64,000 bases of DNA. It comes from CAZDXJ01 sp050303615. Lineage in GTDB: Bacteria > Pseudomonadota > Gammaproteobacteria > Methylococcales > Methylomonadaceae. The stretch covers positions 10,306 through 74,305 of the forward strand of contig JBNLCC010000167.1 in NCBI GenBank assembly GCA_050303615.1. The letters are read 5' to 3'. Made by a program: the position numbers and the translations under genes. Below are positions 1 to 9,218 of the stretch, in pieces. Every line of letters begins with the position of its first letter. The stretch's first letter is position 1. Below the pieces are notes generated by a model. That model saw only the letters and a program-made list of their open reading frames with translations, was not told where the DNA came from and did not search any database.

Positions 1-355
1 TTATAATAACCCTGAGACGGCCGGATACCTCCAAGGCATAGACGCTACTCACCACGCCCACATTGACAGTATGCATTTTCTTAGCCAATGCGCTTTTAAC
101 ACCGTCAAAATCCAGCGCAATTCTAGCCGGATTATCGGTCTGAAAAACTTTCGGTTCGGTTGCCGGTCCGTTCATTTCCAGCTGCAACTGCAAATCACGC
201 CCGGACAACACTGCAAACCCAATGGATTGCAAGGCCAATCCTTCGGCATGAATAGGCAAAATTTGAAGTAGAAACAACAATAAACCAACTACAATTCTAG
301 GCAATTCGCCCCGCCCCTTAACATTTAACAAAACACCACCTCGCCCTTCAATCAT
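1..355 (-). CDS. pilQ: PilQ type IV pilus secretin, N-terminal part (cut by window edge)
   Basis: Reading the minus strand from an ATG at 353-355 gives 118 codons before the window ends. A GAGGG ribosome site precedes the ATG. A hydrophobic stretch (about residues 20-36, ending PIHAEG) looks like a signal peptide. It is followed by the start of an AMIN-type domain, with sequence such as NPARIALDFDGV, as in PilQ secretins that form the outer-membrane pore for type IV pili. The gene lies 16 bp after pilP in the usual pilMNOPQ order. The secretin core is outside the window. Identity rests on the AMIN-like sequence and on gene order. Confidence 0.85.
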   Translation of the reverse strand, partial: MIEGRGGVLLNVKGRGELPRIVVGLLLFLLQILPIHAEGLALQSIGFAVLSGRDLQLQLEMNGPATEPKVFQTDNPARIALDFDGVKSALAKKMHTVNVGVVSSVYALEVSGRLRVII

Positions 356-371
356 TAATTAACCCTCAAAA

Positions 372-941
372 TCATTCAGTCAGCACCAATGATGCCTGCT
401 GTTCAATCCATGCTCCTGTTTTTTTCTTATCAGGCACTATTTCCATTAATTCAATGCTATTTTCAGTTATTTGAATAATTTTGCCGTTATTTCTACCCAT
501 GTAATTACCGACTCGAACTCGATGAATGGCATCTGAACCGTCACTCACCATAACAAGTCCCCATAACACGGAATTCATTGATACCGTACCAACCATTTTC
601 AAGGTCTCCAGCGCATAAGATTCCAATTCTTCTTTACGCCTGGAAGTATCCGGCCTCAGGCCTTCACCGCCGAATTCACTATACCCTTCAGCGATTTCAA
701 TTGGCTGAAACGGATCGCGCAGGCCTTCCGGTTGAAAAAGAAATGACTCAACTACTTTAATTTCCGGCAGGGGTTTGACTGCTCCTTTCGGTCTCGCATT
801 GACGTCTTTGATGTACTGCCGTAAATCTTTCGTATCCTCATTAATGCATCCGGTAATGGACGCCAAATAAACAAATACTGTAATAAAGCGAACAGCCCCT
901 TTCATCAATAAAGCAAAATCAACCGATCCCGGTCCGGACAT
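372..941 (-). CDS. pilP: PilP pilus assembly lipoprotein
   Basis: 189 residues. PilP is an inner-membrane lipoprotein that links the PilNO complex to the PilQ secretin. The start at 941 overlaps the pilO stop (TAATG) and has a strong AGGAGG site 8 bases upstream. The N-terminus then runs through a hydrophobic segment to the lipobox ITGC (Cys32). An internal Met13 would give a more ordinary lipoprotein signal of 20 residues but lacks a ribosome site. The proline-rich linker (about 45-85) followed by a small beta domain (GTVSMNSVLWGLV, VRVGNYMGRNNGKI) is typical of PilP. Fourth gene of the pilMNOPQ operon. Confidence 0.9.
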   Translation of the reverse strand: MSGPGSVDFALLMKGAVRFITVFVYLASITGCINEDTKDLRQYIKDVNARPKGAVKPLPEIKVVESFLFQPEGLRDPFQPIEIAEGYSEFGGEGLRPDTSRRKEELESYALETLKMVGTVSMNSVLWGLVMVSDGSDAIHRVRVGNYMGRNNGKIIQITENSIELMEIVPDKKKTGAWIEQQASLVLTE

Positions 942-1552
942 TACCTCTTCCTCCTTTTATTGTTTTTCTTTTCGCTTTGCGTTTGGGTATTTTCATTGTA
1001 TGTCTTGATTGTTGCATCCATCAGCAATACCTCCCCTTCCTGAGGACGAATTTTAACATCGTGGACCGTTACGATTCTCGGCAATGAGGCAAGCCCGCTG
1101 ACAAACAAGCCCAGTTCGGGGAATTTACCGACAACCTTGATTGAAATCGGCAATTCCGAATAGAAATCTCTCGTAACCTCGGCCTCCGGTTTGAACAACA
1201 GAAAATGCAGGCCACTTGCCAACCCGGTCTGGGTTATATCGACCAGCAAACTGGCCACTTCGGCTCTGGTCGGCATCTGCCGTATCATTTCAGTTAATGA
1301 AAGCTCAATTTGTTTTAACTGGTCCCGATATTCCTGTAAATTGACCACCTTATGATGCTTTTCTTCAAAGGAAGCTTTCAGTTCCTTTTCTTTTTTCTCA
1401 CTGTTTTCCAGTTCGGTCAACCGGTCCAAGGTATCGTAATATATGCCGCCCCCGGCAACTGCAATGCAAACCAAAATAATGGCAACTATTTTTATCGGAA
1501 ACGGCCAGCTTCCGGCCGCATTTAAATCCCAATTGACATCGGATAGATTCAT
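941..1552 (-). CDS. pilO: PilO type IV pilus inner-membrane alignment protein
   Basis: 203 residues. Bitopic inner-membrane protein: one transmembrane helix (about residues 20-38, IKIVAIILVCIAVAGG), a periplasmic coiled coil (about 45-95, rich in Glu and Lys) and a ferredoxin-like C-terminal domain. PilO pairs with PilN to form the alignment subcomplex between PilM in the cytoplasm and PilP/PilQ outside. The tail is very basic (KKNNKRRKR). It starts 11 bp after pilN and its stop overlaps the pilP start, so the genes are probably translationally coupled. Confidence 0.92.
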   Translation of the reverse strand: MNLSDVNWDLNAAGSWPFPIKIVAIILVCIAVAGGGIYYDTLDRLTELENSEKKEKELKASFEEKHHKVVNLQEYRDQLKQIELSLTEMIRQMPTRAEVASLLVDITQTGLASGLHFLLFKPEAEVTRDFYSELPISIKVVGKFPELGLFVSGLASLPRIVTVHDVKIRPQEGEVLLMDATIKTYNENTQTQSEKKNNKRRKR

Positions 1553-1563
1553 ATTAACTTTCC

Positions 1564-2121
1564 TTACTCCGGCTGCCTTGCGCCTTGAACCGCAAACATA
1601 ATGAAATCGCTCAACTTATCGGATCTATCATCGTCTTCATCTTTCCGGATAATATTAAGTTTTGCGTCTTTCAACCAAAGAGAGGCGTCGATTGCCCGCA
1701 TATAAGCGGAAATCCTGGCATTAGACTTGGCCTTGCCATTCATAACCAGTCTACTGCCTGTTTGTTCAAATTTGGTTAAAAAAACACCCTCCGGAGCGGT
1801 TTTAGACAACTCATCGAATAAATGTACAATTTGCGGCCGGCTTTCCTGTAAACTCTGAATCAGCTCGATTTTCGTAAGCAACTGGTTTTTTTTATTTTCT
1901 ATATCTTTTATTTCCTTTAACTTAAAATCCAGCTTGGCAATTTCATCTTGCAATATCTGATTACGCCGGTTTTGATATTCGGTCATCGCCCCAATTTGCA
2001 TATGGACTGCTATCAAAATTCCTATTGTCAGCAGGACGGCTAAGCCTATTCCGACAAAAAACTGCTGCTGTTGCTGTTTACGAAGCTCCTCACGCCAGGG
2101 AAGCAAGTTTATCCTAGCCAT
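1564..2121 (-). CDS. pilN: PilN type IV pilus assembly protein
   Basis: 185 residues. The N-terminus MARINLLPWREELRKQQ is the conserved PilN motif that binds PilM in the cytoplasm. A transmembrane helix follows (about 22-42), then a coiled coil (about 50-95) and a periplasmic domain. Its start codon overlaps the pilM stop at 2121, so the pair is coupled. Length is normal for the family. Confidence 0.93.
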   Translation of the reverse strand: MARINLLPWREELRKQQQQQFFVGIGLAVLLTIGILIAVHMQIGAMTEYQNRRNQILQDEIAKLDFKLKEIKDIENKKNQLLTKIELIQSLQESRPQIVHLFDELSKTAPEGVFLTKFEQTGSRLVMNGKAKSNARISAYMRAIDASLWLKDAKLNIIRKDEDDDRSDKLSDFIMFAVQGARQPE

Positions 2122-3182
2122 TAGTCAAAACTCCTCAATGCCAAACCACAGGCAATCATCATTGCCGGAGCATCATTACTCAAGCTCTGGGGTTTTACCC
2201 TGCCGGATAACGCCATATTGATGAACGGATTTGCGACGAAAGCCGGCACACCGAGATTTTGTTCTACCAACTTTTCCAAGCCGTGTATTGATGAACAACC
2301 GCCGGCAAGAATAATACTATCGACACCGCGGTTGGTACTGGAGGACACAAAAAACTGTAATGACCGGGCAATCTGCTGGACCATAGCCATTTTAAACGGC
2401 TCGAGAACATCTGAAACATAATTGTCGGGCAAGCCGCCATGACGTTTAGCCAGCCCGGCCTCTTCGTAAGAAAGGCCATAGCGACGTTGTATTTCCTCGG
2501 TTAATTGCTTACCGCCGAAACCCTGTTCCCGGGTGTAGACTATTCGGCCGTCATGCAGCACGTTGAGCGTCGCCATCGATGCGCCGACATCTGCAATTGC
2601 AACCGTCTGTCCGTCTTCGATATCGGAAAATTGATCTGCCAATAATGAAAAGGCATTTTCCATTGCAAATGCCTCCACATCGACAATTTTAGTTTTCAAT
2701 CCGGCCTTTGCTAATGTAGCGACACGGTCATCGACATTCTCCCGACGCGAAGCGGCGAGGATGACGTCTACCATCTCGGGATTATTCTCCTTCACACCCT
2801 GCACTTCGAAATCCAAGCTGACTTCATCTAAAGGATATGGGATATACTGATCCGCTTCCACCATAATCAATTCTTCCATATCCTCTTCTGTCAATGAGGC
2901 AGGCAAAGAAATGATTTTGGTCATAACCGCTGAACCGGCTACGGCAACGCATGCTTGTCTAAGTTTGGTACCGGATTGTCTTACCGCCAATTTGACTGCA
3001 TCGGCAATGACGTCGATATTCGCAAAATTTTTATCGACTATCGCATCTTTCGGCAAAGGAGCGACAGCGTAACTTTCCACCCTGTATCTGGCTCCTGTTT
3101 TACTTAATTCCAACAACTTTACTGCTGCTGTACTGATATCAATCCCAAGAACGGGTGATTTACTCCTATTAAACAGGTCCAT
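2121..3182 (-). CDS. pilM: PilM actin-like pilus assembly ATPase
   Basis: 353 residues from the ATG at 3182, which has an AAGGG ribosome site. A longer open frame reaching 3266 adds 28 mostly hydrophobic residues that PilM proteins do not have, so the internal start is chosen. PilM is a cytoplasmic actin/FtsA-fold protein; SPVLGIDISTAAVKLLEL is the phosphate-1 region and IILAGGCSSIHGLEKL the adenosine-site region. It binds the PilN tail and starts the pilMNOPQ operon, divergent from mrcA, an arrangement common in gammaproteobacteria. Confidence 0.93.
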   Translation of the reverse strand: MDLFNRSKSPVLGIDISTAAVKLLELSKTGARYRVESYAVAPLPKDAIVDKNFANIDVIADAVKLAVRQSGTKLRQACVAVAGSAVMTKIISLPASLTEEDMEELIMVEADQYIPYPLDEVSLDFEVQGVKENNPEMVDVILAASRRENVDDRVATLAKAGLKTKIVDVEAFAMENAFSLLADQFSDIEDGQTVAIADVGASMATLNVLHDGRIVYTREQGFGGKQLTEEIQRRYGLSYEEAGLAKRHGGLPDNYVSDVLEPFKMAMVQQIARSLQFFVSSSTNRGVDSIILAGGCSSIHGLEKLVEQNLGVPAFVANPFINMALSGRVKPQSLSNDAPAMMIACGLALRSFD

Positions 3183-3512
3183 GAACAACCCTTTGGATAA
3201 CGTTATCGTTATAATTATTAAAGCAATGCAATTGAGACTCTCTATTATTATTATTGAACCAACCAAGTCATTTTTTATCAGGAAAGTATAGTAGTCTTTT
3301 GTTATTTTTATACAGGGAATATTGGTTTATTTCCCAATTTGTCGATTTATGTGCCTTATTTCACATCGTTTTACCTTAATCGAAGTACGATTTGCACAAA
3401 AACAGGACAAGTCTAAATGAAATTCGAAGTATAATCCAAATATGAGAACCTGCTTTTTCGGCCCACCCTCCTGCTTTATGATATTTTCTGCCGCATAACC
3501 TCGTCTAATCAA
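3183..3512. promoter_or_regulatory. Divergent promoter region between pilM and mrcA
   Basis: 330 bp of AT-rich non-coding DNA between the start codons of two divergent genes. It must hold the promoters of the pil operon and of mrcA. I see no convincing -35/-10 pair or operator, and no coding signal. Confidence 0.45.
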
Positions 3513-5867
3513 ATGTTTTTCAAGACAATTTTAAAATGGCTCGCCATTATGATAGCCATCCTTACCATCTCTGTCGCTAGTTTTGGTTACCTGCTGTTTG
3601 ATCATTTCGCTGACGGACTCCCCGATATCAACACCTTGCGCAATGTTCAATACCAAATCCCTATGAGCGTTTACAGCCGAAACGGCCGGTTAATCGCACA
3701 ATTCGGTGAGAAAAAACGTACTCCGGTATCCATATCGGACGTTCCCCCACAACTTATCAATGCCTTCCTCTCTGCCGAGGATGACCGGTTTTATGATCAC
3801 CCCGGCGTTGATTATCAAGGTCTGCTGCGTGCAGCCATGCAATTGATCTTAACCGGCCAAAAAAGACAGGGCGGAAGTACCATCACCATGCAGGTGGTAC
3901 GCAACTTTTTATTAAGCAAAGAAAAAACTTATAGTAGAAAAATCAAGGAAATCATCCTGGCTCTTCAATTGGAACAACAACTGTCCAAAAACGAAATCCT
4001 GGAACTTTACCTAAACAAAATATATTTGGGCCACCGGGCATACGGTATTGTCGCAGCCGCTCAAGTCTACTATGGAAAAAAACTGGATGAACTTGACTTG
4101 GCGGAGCAAGCCATGCTCGCCGCTTTACCCAAAGCGCCGTCGAAAACCAACCCCATAACCAACAGTAAAAAAGCATTGCAGAGACGCAATTACGTATTGC
4201 AACGGATGCTAAAGCTCAACTACATTTCCCAAAAAGAATATGATGCGGCCTCCGCTTTACCGGTCAGCGCCAAACTGAACGCCAAAACCCAAACGGCTAA
4301 GCTGGATGCGCCCTATATTGCGGAAATGGTACGCAGTGAAATGTTTAATCTTTATGGCGAACAAGCATACACTTCAGGACTAAAAATATACACTACAATC
4401 GATCCGCGGCTGCAAAACGCCGCTAATTCCGCTTTAGCCAAAGCCTTGCACGAATACGACCAACGGCACGGCTATCGGAAAAACAACCTGTTGCACAATC
4501 AAACTTTTGCCGGTTTATCCGAGTTTAAACCAATCGGCGACACACTGCCTGCCTATGTGGAACAAGTCGAGGCTACGCAAGTTACTGCACGCCTGAAAGA
4601 TCAAACCGTTATCCAAATCCCCTGGAACAATATCAAGTGGGCACGCGCCTTTAAATCGAGAAACTATACCGGCCCCGCTATAAAGTCGGCAAAACAAATG
4701 TTTAGTCAAGGAGACATTATTCGCGTCAGGAAACTGGACAATCAAACCTGGGCGCTTGCCCAAATTCCGGAAATTGAAGGCGCGCTGGTTTCGATAGACC
4801 CCATTGACGGCGCAATCCTGGCACTTAAAGGAGGGTTTGATTTTCAGCGCAGCAAATATAACCGCGTCACACAATCCAAACGCCAGCCCGGCTCAAGCTT
4901 CAAACCGATAATCTACACAACCGCGCTGGAAAACGGTTTTACTGCTGCCAGCATTATTAATGATGCTCCTATTGTTGTCGCTGACCAATACCAGGAAACC
5001 GAATGGCGTCCGCAAAATTACAGCCGCAAATTTTTCGGGCCGACTCGGCTTAGAACAGCTCTGAGAAAGTCAAGAAATTTGATTTCCATACGCTTATTGC
5101 GCTCCCTCGGTTTGGATAAAGTAATAGCGACCGCGGAACGTTTTGGCTTTAATCAGGAACAATTACCCCGCAGTCTCTCCCTGGCACTAGGAAGCGGCTA
5201 TGCAACGCCATTGCAAATGGCAAGACTGTATGCCGTTTTTGCAAACGGCGGATTTCTGATTAACCCTTACTTTATCGACCGCATCGAATCGGCCCAAGGC
5301 GAAATATTGTTCCAGGCGGAACCCGCTGTTGCCTGCCCTTCCTGCACGGACGACTTATTCGGCGGCGCCCCCGGTTATGCACCGAGAATCATTTCCCCGC
5401 AAGTTAATTTTCTGATGAATTCGCTATTGCGTGATGTCGTGCAGCGCGGCACCGCCACTCGCGCCAAAATATTAGGCCGTACCGACCTTGCCGGAAAAAC
5501 AGGCACCACTAACGATCAGCGTGATGCCTGGTTTAACGGCTTCGTTTCAGATATTGTCACTAGCACCTGGATTGGTTTCGACAATTCAGACCCGTTGGGG
5601 AAAAAAGAAACCGGCAGCCGGGCGGCGTTGCCGATGTGGATAGCATTTATGGCAGAGGCAATGAAAACAACCCTCAAAGAAACCGAATTAATTCCTCCCG
5701 AAGGCATCATCAAAGCCTATATCGATCCTGACACGGGACAACTGGCCCGAAACGGCAACCGTGGCATTTGGGAATATTTTAGAGAGGAATTTGCACCCCA
5801 GTCATTCTTATCCACAAACGGCGAAGTGAAAAATGAGGAAGAAGAATCGGTCGAGGCGTTATTCTAA
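3513..5867 (+). CDS. mrcA: Penicillin-binding protein 1A (bifunctional glycosyltransferase/transpeptidase)
   Basis: 784 residues, within the usual PBP1A range. A membrane anchor (residues 8-29) is followed by a GT51 glycosyltransferase with catalytic Glu89 in EDDRFYDHPG, the GGSTITMQ motif and the second motif ILELYLNKIYLGHRAYG. The transpeptidase has the SxxK box at Ser461-Lys464 (PGSSFKP), an SRN motif and the KTG box at 662-664 (AGKTGTTNDQRDAWF). An OB-like insert lies between the domains. It polymerises and crosslinks peptidoglycan in the periplasm. No ribosome site is obvious before the ATG at 3513. It is divergent from pilM and convergent with gltA. Confidence 0.95.
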   Translation: MFFKTILKWLAIMIAILTISVASFGYLLFDHFADGLPDINTLRNVQYQIPMSVYSRNGRLIAQFGEKKRTPVSISDVPPQLINAFLSAEDDRFYDHPGVDYQGLLRAAMQLILTGQKRQGGSTITMQVVRNFLLSKEKTYSRKIKEIILALQLEQQLSKNEILELYLNKIYLGHRAYGIVAAAQVYYGKKLDELDLAEQAMLAALPKAPSKTNPITNSKKALQRRNYVLQRMLKLNYISQKEYDAASALPVSAKLNAKTQTAKLDAPYIAEMVRSEMFNLYGEQAYTSGLKIYTTIDPRLQNAANSALAKALHEYDQRHGYRKNNLLHNQTFAGLSEFKPIGDTLPAYVEQVEATQVTARLKDQTVIQIPWNNIKWARAFKSRNYTGPAIKSAKQMFSQGDIIRVRKLDNQTWALAQIPEIEGALVSIDPIDGAILALKGGFDFQRSKYNRVTQSKRQPGSSFKPIIYTTALENGFTAASIINDAPIVVADQYQETEWRPQNYSRKFFGPTRLRTALRKSRNLISIRLLRSLGLDKVIATAERFGFNQEQLPRSLSLALGSGYATPLQMARLYAVFANGGFLINPYFIDRIESAQGEILFQAEPAVACPSCTDDLFGGAPGYAPRIISPQVNFLMNSLLRDVVQRGTATRAKILGRTDLAGKTGTTNDQRDAWFNGFVSDIVTSTWIGFDNSDPLGKKETGSRAALPMWIAFMAEAMKTTLKETELIPPEGIIKAYIDPDTGQLARNGNRGIWEYFREEFAPQSFLSTNGEVKNEEEESVEALF

Positions 5868-5966
5868 AGATTGGCGAAGTAGCCAAAGCTATTTTTACCA
5901 GTGCCTCGCTACTTATAAGCCAAACGTGTCACGACTACACGCAGAATGAGACTTCAATAATTTCAG

Positions 5967-7280
5967 CTAGTTACGCTTATCGATTGCAACATAATCACGA
6001 ACATCAGCGCCGGTATACAACTGCCTCGGGCGCCCAATTCGATGCGAGGGTTCCGCCATCATTTCCAGCCAGTGCGAAACCCACCCCGCAGTACGTGCAA
6101 TAACAAACATTACCGTAAACATGTCGACGGGAATTTTCAATGCCTTGTAGATGATACCCGAATAGAAGTCCACATTCGGATAAAGTTTTTTCTCAATGAA
6201 ATATTCGTCTTTCAAAGCATACTCTTCCAGCGCCAGCGCCAACTCAAAAAGCGGATCATCATTGTTGGCAAATTTTTCCAATACTTCGTAGCAACTTTCC
6301 CGAATAATCGTAGCCCTGGGATCAAAGTTTTTATAAACACGATGTCCGAAACCCATCAGCCTGAACGGATCATTTTTATCTTTTGCTTTAGCGATATATT
6401 CGGGAATACGATCAACAGTACCGATTTCTTCCAACATGCTCAACACCGCCTCATTCGCTCCGCCATGAGCAGGCCCCCATAAAGCGGAAATACCTGCAGC
6501 AATGCAAGCATAGGGATTTGCACCGGTACTACTAGCCAAACGCACTGTTGAAGTGCTGGCGTTCTGCTCATGATCCGCATGCAGGATAAACAGCAGGTTG
6601 AGCGCTTTTACCGCAACCTGGTCAATATAATGATCCTGATCGATAAACTTTTGTGACGGCAGTGAAAACATCATATTCATAAAGTTTTCACAATACTCCA
6701 AATCCAAACGGGGATAGACGAAAGGCCAACCGACTGAATGCCGATGGCAGGCTGCAGCAATGGTTGGAATTTTAGCCAACATCCGCATGGCGGAGATCCG
6801 GCGATGCTCAGGATCATTCATATCCAGCTCGCTATGATAAAAAGCTGACAGAGACCCTACAACACCCACCATCATCGCCATCGGATGAGCATCATAATGA
6901 AAGCCATCAAAGAAGCTCCTTAACGCCTCGTGCAGCATGGCATGATGATTTATTTCATGGATAAATACATCCAATTCCTGGCTCGAGGGTAATTCACCAT
7001 TCATTAGCAAGTAAGCAACTTCCAAGAACGTGCTTTGCTTTGCCAATTGCTCGATAGGGTAGCCGCGATACAGCAAAACGCCATTCTCACCGTCAATATA
7101 GGTAATGGCGCTTTTGCAGCTGGCTGTCGAAAAAAAACCGGGATCAAAGGTAAATAAGCCCAACTGCTTATAAACGGTACCTATATCTATTGTTGGCGTA
7201 CCCAGCGTTCCGCGGAGCAAATCAAACTCCGCATCTTTCCCGGTGGAATTGTCTATAATAGAAACCGAGTCTTTTCCCAT
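5967..7280 (-). CDS. gltA: Citrate synthase (type II)
   Basis: 437 residues. Condenses acetyl-CoA and oxaloacetate to citrate at the entry of the TCA cycle, in the cytoplasm. The catalytic triad is in place: His272 (GPAHGGANEA), His313 (FGHRVYKNFDPRA) and Asp371 (YPNVDFYSG). Length and the N-terminal domain fit the hexameric, NADH-sensitive gram-negative type. The gene is monocistronic and converges on mrcA. The 99 bp between the two stops contains no clear terminator. Confidence 0.96.
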   Translation of the reverse strand: MGKDSVSIIDNSTGKDAEFDLLRGTLGTPTIDIGTVYKQLGLFTFDPGFFSTASCKSAITYIDGENGVLLYRGYPIEQLAKQSTFLEVAYLLMNGELPSSQELDVFIHEINHHAMLHEALRSFFDGFHYDAHPMAMMVGVVGSLSAFYHSELDMNDPEHRRISAMRMLAKIPTIAAACHRHSVGWPFVYPRLDLEYCENFMNMMFSLPSQKFIDQDHYIDQVAVKALNLLFILHADHEQNASTSTVRLASSTGANPYACIAAGISALWGPAHGGANEAVLSMLEEIGTVDRIPEYIAKAKDKNDPFRLMGFGHRVYKNFDPRATIIRESCYEVLEKFANNDDPLFELALALEEYALKDEYFIEKKLYPNVDFYSGIIYKALKIPVDMFTVMFVIARTAGWVSHWLEMMAEPSHRIGRPRQLYTGADVRDYVAIDKRN

Positions 7281-7353
7281 TGCCTGTGTCTTTTTCCGAA
7301 TAAAGTATTTAAATTAGAACTTCAGTCTAACAAAACATTCGTCATAAGACAGT

Positions 7354-7554
7354 TTATTTTCCATATTTTTTTCGGAACTTATCTACACGTCCCGCTGTAT
7401 CTACGACGCGCTGTTTACCGGTGTAGAAAGGATGACATGCGGAACAAACCTCCACATGCAGATCTTTACCTAGTACGGAGCCTGTTTCAAATTTGTTACC
7501 GCAACCGCAAGTTACGGTAATTTGCTTATATTCTGGATGAATTTCTGGTTTCAT
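7354..7554 (-). CDS. rpmE: 50S ribosomal protein L31, zinc-binding type
   Basis: 66 residues. The four zinc ligands are present: Cys16-x-Cys18 (TCGCG) and Cys37-xx-Cys40 (CSACH). This is the zinc-containing paralogue rather than the zinc-free YkgM type. The C-terminus DTAGRVDKFRKKYGK is characteristic. It lies upstream of gltA on the same strand with 73 bp between, and was probably transcribed separately. Confidence 0.97.
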   Translation of the reverse strand: MKPEIHPEYKQITVTCGCGNKFETGSVLGKDLHVEVCSACHPFYTGKQRVVDTAGRVDKFRKKYGK

Positions 7555-7806
7555 AATCTACTTCACACTACCCTTAGCGGGCTACCATATTATAGAGAAC
7601 TGCGTATAATACGTGCTACTCAATAATTCCGCAACTATACATTTGATTCATACCAATAATTTACTTCAGTACCGATGGTATTCGATCGCTGAATGCAACC
7701 GCTTTTCCGGTAAACACGACAACAAAATGTTGTCATCGGCATTCAATATATCCCGACGCAGGCTGTGCTAATTGAAAGTAATGTCATTTTGGCTGTAAAG
7801 TGCTGA

Positions 7807-9162
7807 CTATTGATTCAGTTCACCCACTTCGACAATCGGATTCCGCTGCCGGTATCGAATCAGAACGATGACCAAAAAAATTGCCGGGAGACCGATCGCC
7901 GCAGCATAGATGAAGAAAAATTGATAACCGTAACTATCGACGACAATACCGGAAAAACCGCCCAACATTTTTGCAGGCAGCGTCATCAACGAGCTGAACA
8001 ATGCATACTGGGTAGCCGTATACGCACTATTGGTTAAACTGGACAAATAAGCGATGAACACCGATGTTGCAATACCGCCGCTTAAATTATCCGCACTGAC
8101 AACACAGGCTAAAATCGTCAGATTCGGTTCAACCACCGCAAGCACTGCAAACAGCAGATTCGTTGCCGCCACCATCACCGCACCTAATAATAACGGCTGA
8201 AAAATACCGTAGCGTATAACCAGTACCCCCCCTAAGGCAGCACCGGCCATTGTCATAAAAAAACCAAAAATCTTGGTAACTTCGGCAATTTCCTTTTTAG
8301 TAAACCCCAAATCCAAATAAAAAGGATTAGCCATAACCCCCATCGTAATATCACTCAATTTATAGACGGCGATCAACAATAAAATCACCAGGGCAAATTT
8401 GCCGTTACGGGTAAAAAAATCAACAAACGGACTAATCACAGCACCGGAAAACCAACGAGCCAATCGCTGCCGGACAGTGCAATCGTTAACCGCCGAAACA
8501 GTTTCGCCGCAGTCGCTATCCGCCGCAGCACTCAAGACAATGTTACGCCCGGGCTCTCCGACCGACAATGTAGTAATAACGCCTACCAGCATCAGCGCAG
8601 CCATAGCCTGATAAGCAAAAGCCCACGTGCTGTAATCGGCAATGTAAAATGCCCCGGCACCAGCCATCAACAGGGCCACACGATAGCCAAAAACATAGGA
8701 AGCAGCCATAGCCCCTTGATATTCAGGGAGCGCCGCCTCGATACGATAGGCGTCCACCACAATATCCTGCGTGGCGGAAAAAAACGCGACCAATACCGCG
8801 CAGACAGCAATATTTTCCAACTGGGTGTGAACATCGAAACCGGACATGCCGAGCAGCCCGGCCGCAATACCCAATTGCGCAAGTAACATCCAGCTTCGTC
8901 TCTTACCCAGCCAGCGAGTCAGCATCGGCAACGGCAAATGATCGATTACCGGAGCCCAAAACACTTTGATGGAATAGGTCACCCCGACCCAGCTGAAAAA
9001 GCCAATCACGGTCCTGGTAACGCCCTCATCGCGCAGCCAAGCGGACAAGGTGGAAAAAACCAGCAAAAAAGGTAGCCCCGCGGAAAAACCGAGAAACGTC
9101 ATCGCCAAAACCCGGGGGCGAATATAAACGGTAAAAGCGGCTTTCCAACTATGCGTTGACAC
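7807..9162 (-). CDS. ampG: AmpG-like muropeptide permease (MFS)
   Basis: 451 residues from a GTG at 9162, which has a GGGAG ribosome site. The open frame extends to 9285 but would then overlap the end of nhaD, so the GTG is preferred. The sequence has about 12 hydrophobic segments and AmpG-like signatures near the N-terminus (FLGFSAGLPFLLVFSTLS, then GKRRSWMLLAQ) and FSATQDIVVDAYRIE. AmpG imports anhydro-muropeptides for recycling across the inner membrane. It lies 56 bp after nhaD on the same strand. The family also includes siderophore and acetyl-CoA carriers, so the substrate is not proven. Confidence 0.8.
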   Translation of the reverse strand: MSTHSWKAAFTVYIRPRVLAMTFLGFSAGLPFLLVFSTLSAWLRDEGVTRTVIGFFSWVGVTYSIKVFWAPVIDHLPLPMLTRWLGKRRSWMLLAQLGIAAGLLGMSGFDVHTQLENIAVCAVLVAFFSATQDIVVDAYRIEAALPEYQGAMAASYVFGYRVALLMAGAGAFYIADYSTWAFAYQAMAALMLVGVITTLSVGEPGRNIVLSAAADSDCGETVSAVNDCTVRQRLARWFSGAVISPFVDFFTRNGKFALVILLLIAVYKLSDITMGVMANPFYLDLGFTKKEIAEVTKIFGFFMTMAGAALGGVLVIRYGIFQPLLLGAVMVAATNLLFAVLAVVEPNLTILACVVSADNLSGGIATSVFIAYLSSLTNSAYTATQYALFSSLMTLPAKMLGGFSGIVVDSYGYQFFFIYAAAIGLPAIFLVIVLIRYRQRNPIVEVGELNQ

Positions 9163-9218
9163 AAGCCGCTCCCAATAGATGAAACGCCGCACCAAGGCAC
9201 GGCGTGTATCGCCAGTAA

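Noticed and set aside
5868..5966. Terminator between mrcA and gltA
   Set aside because: Only weak scattered complementarity (AAGTAGC with GCTACTT at distance) and no T run after a compact stem.
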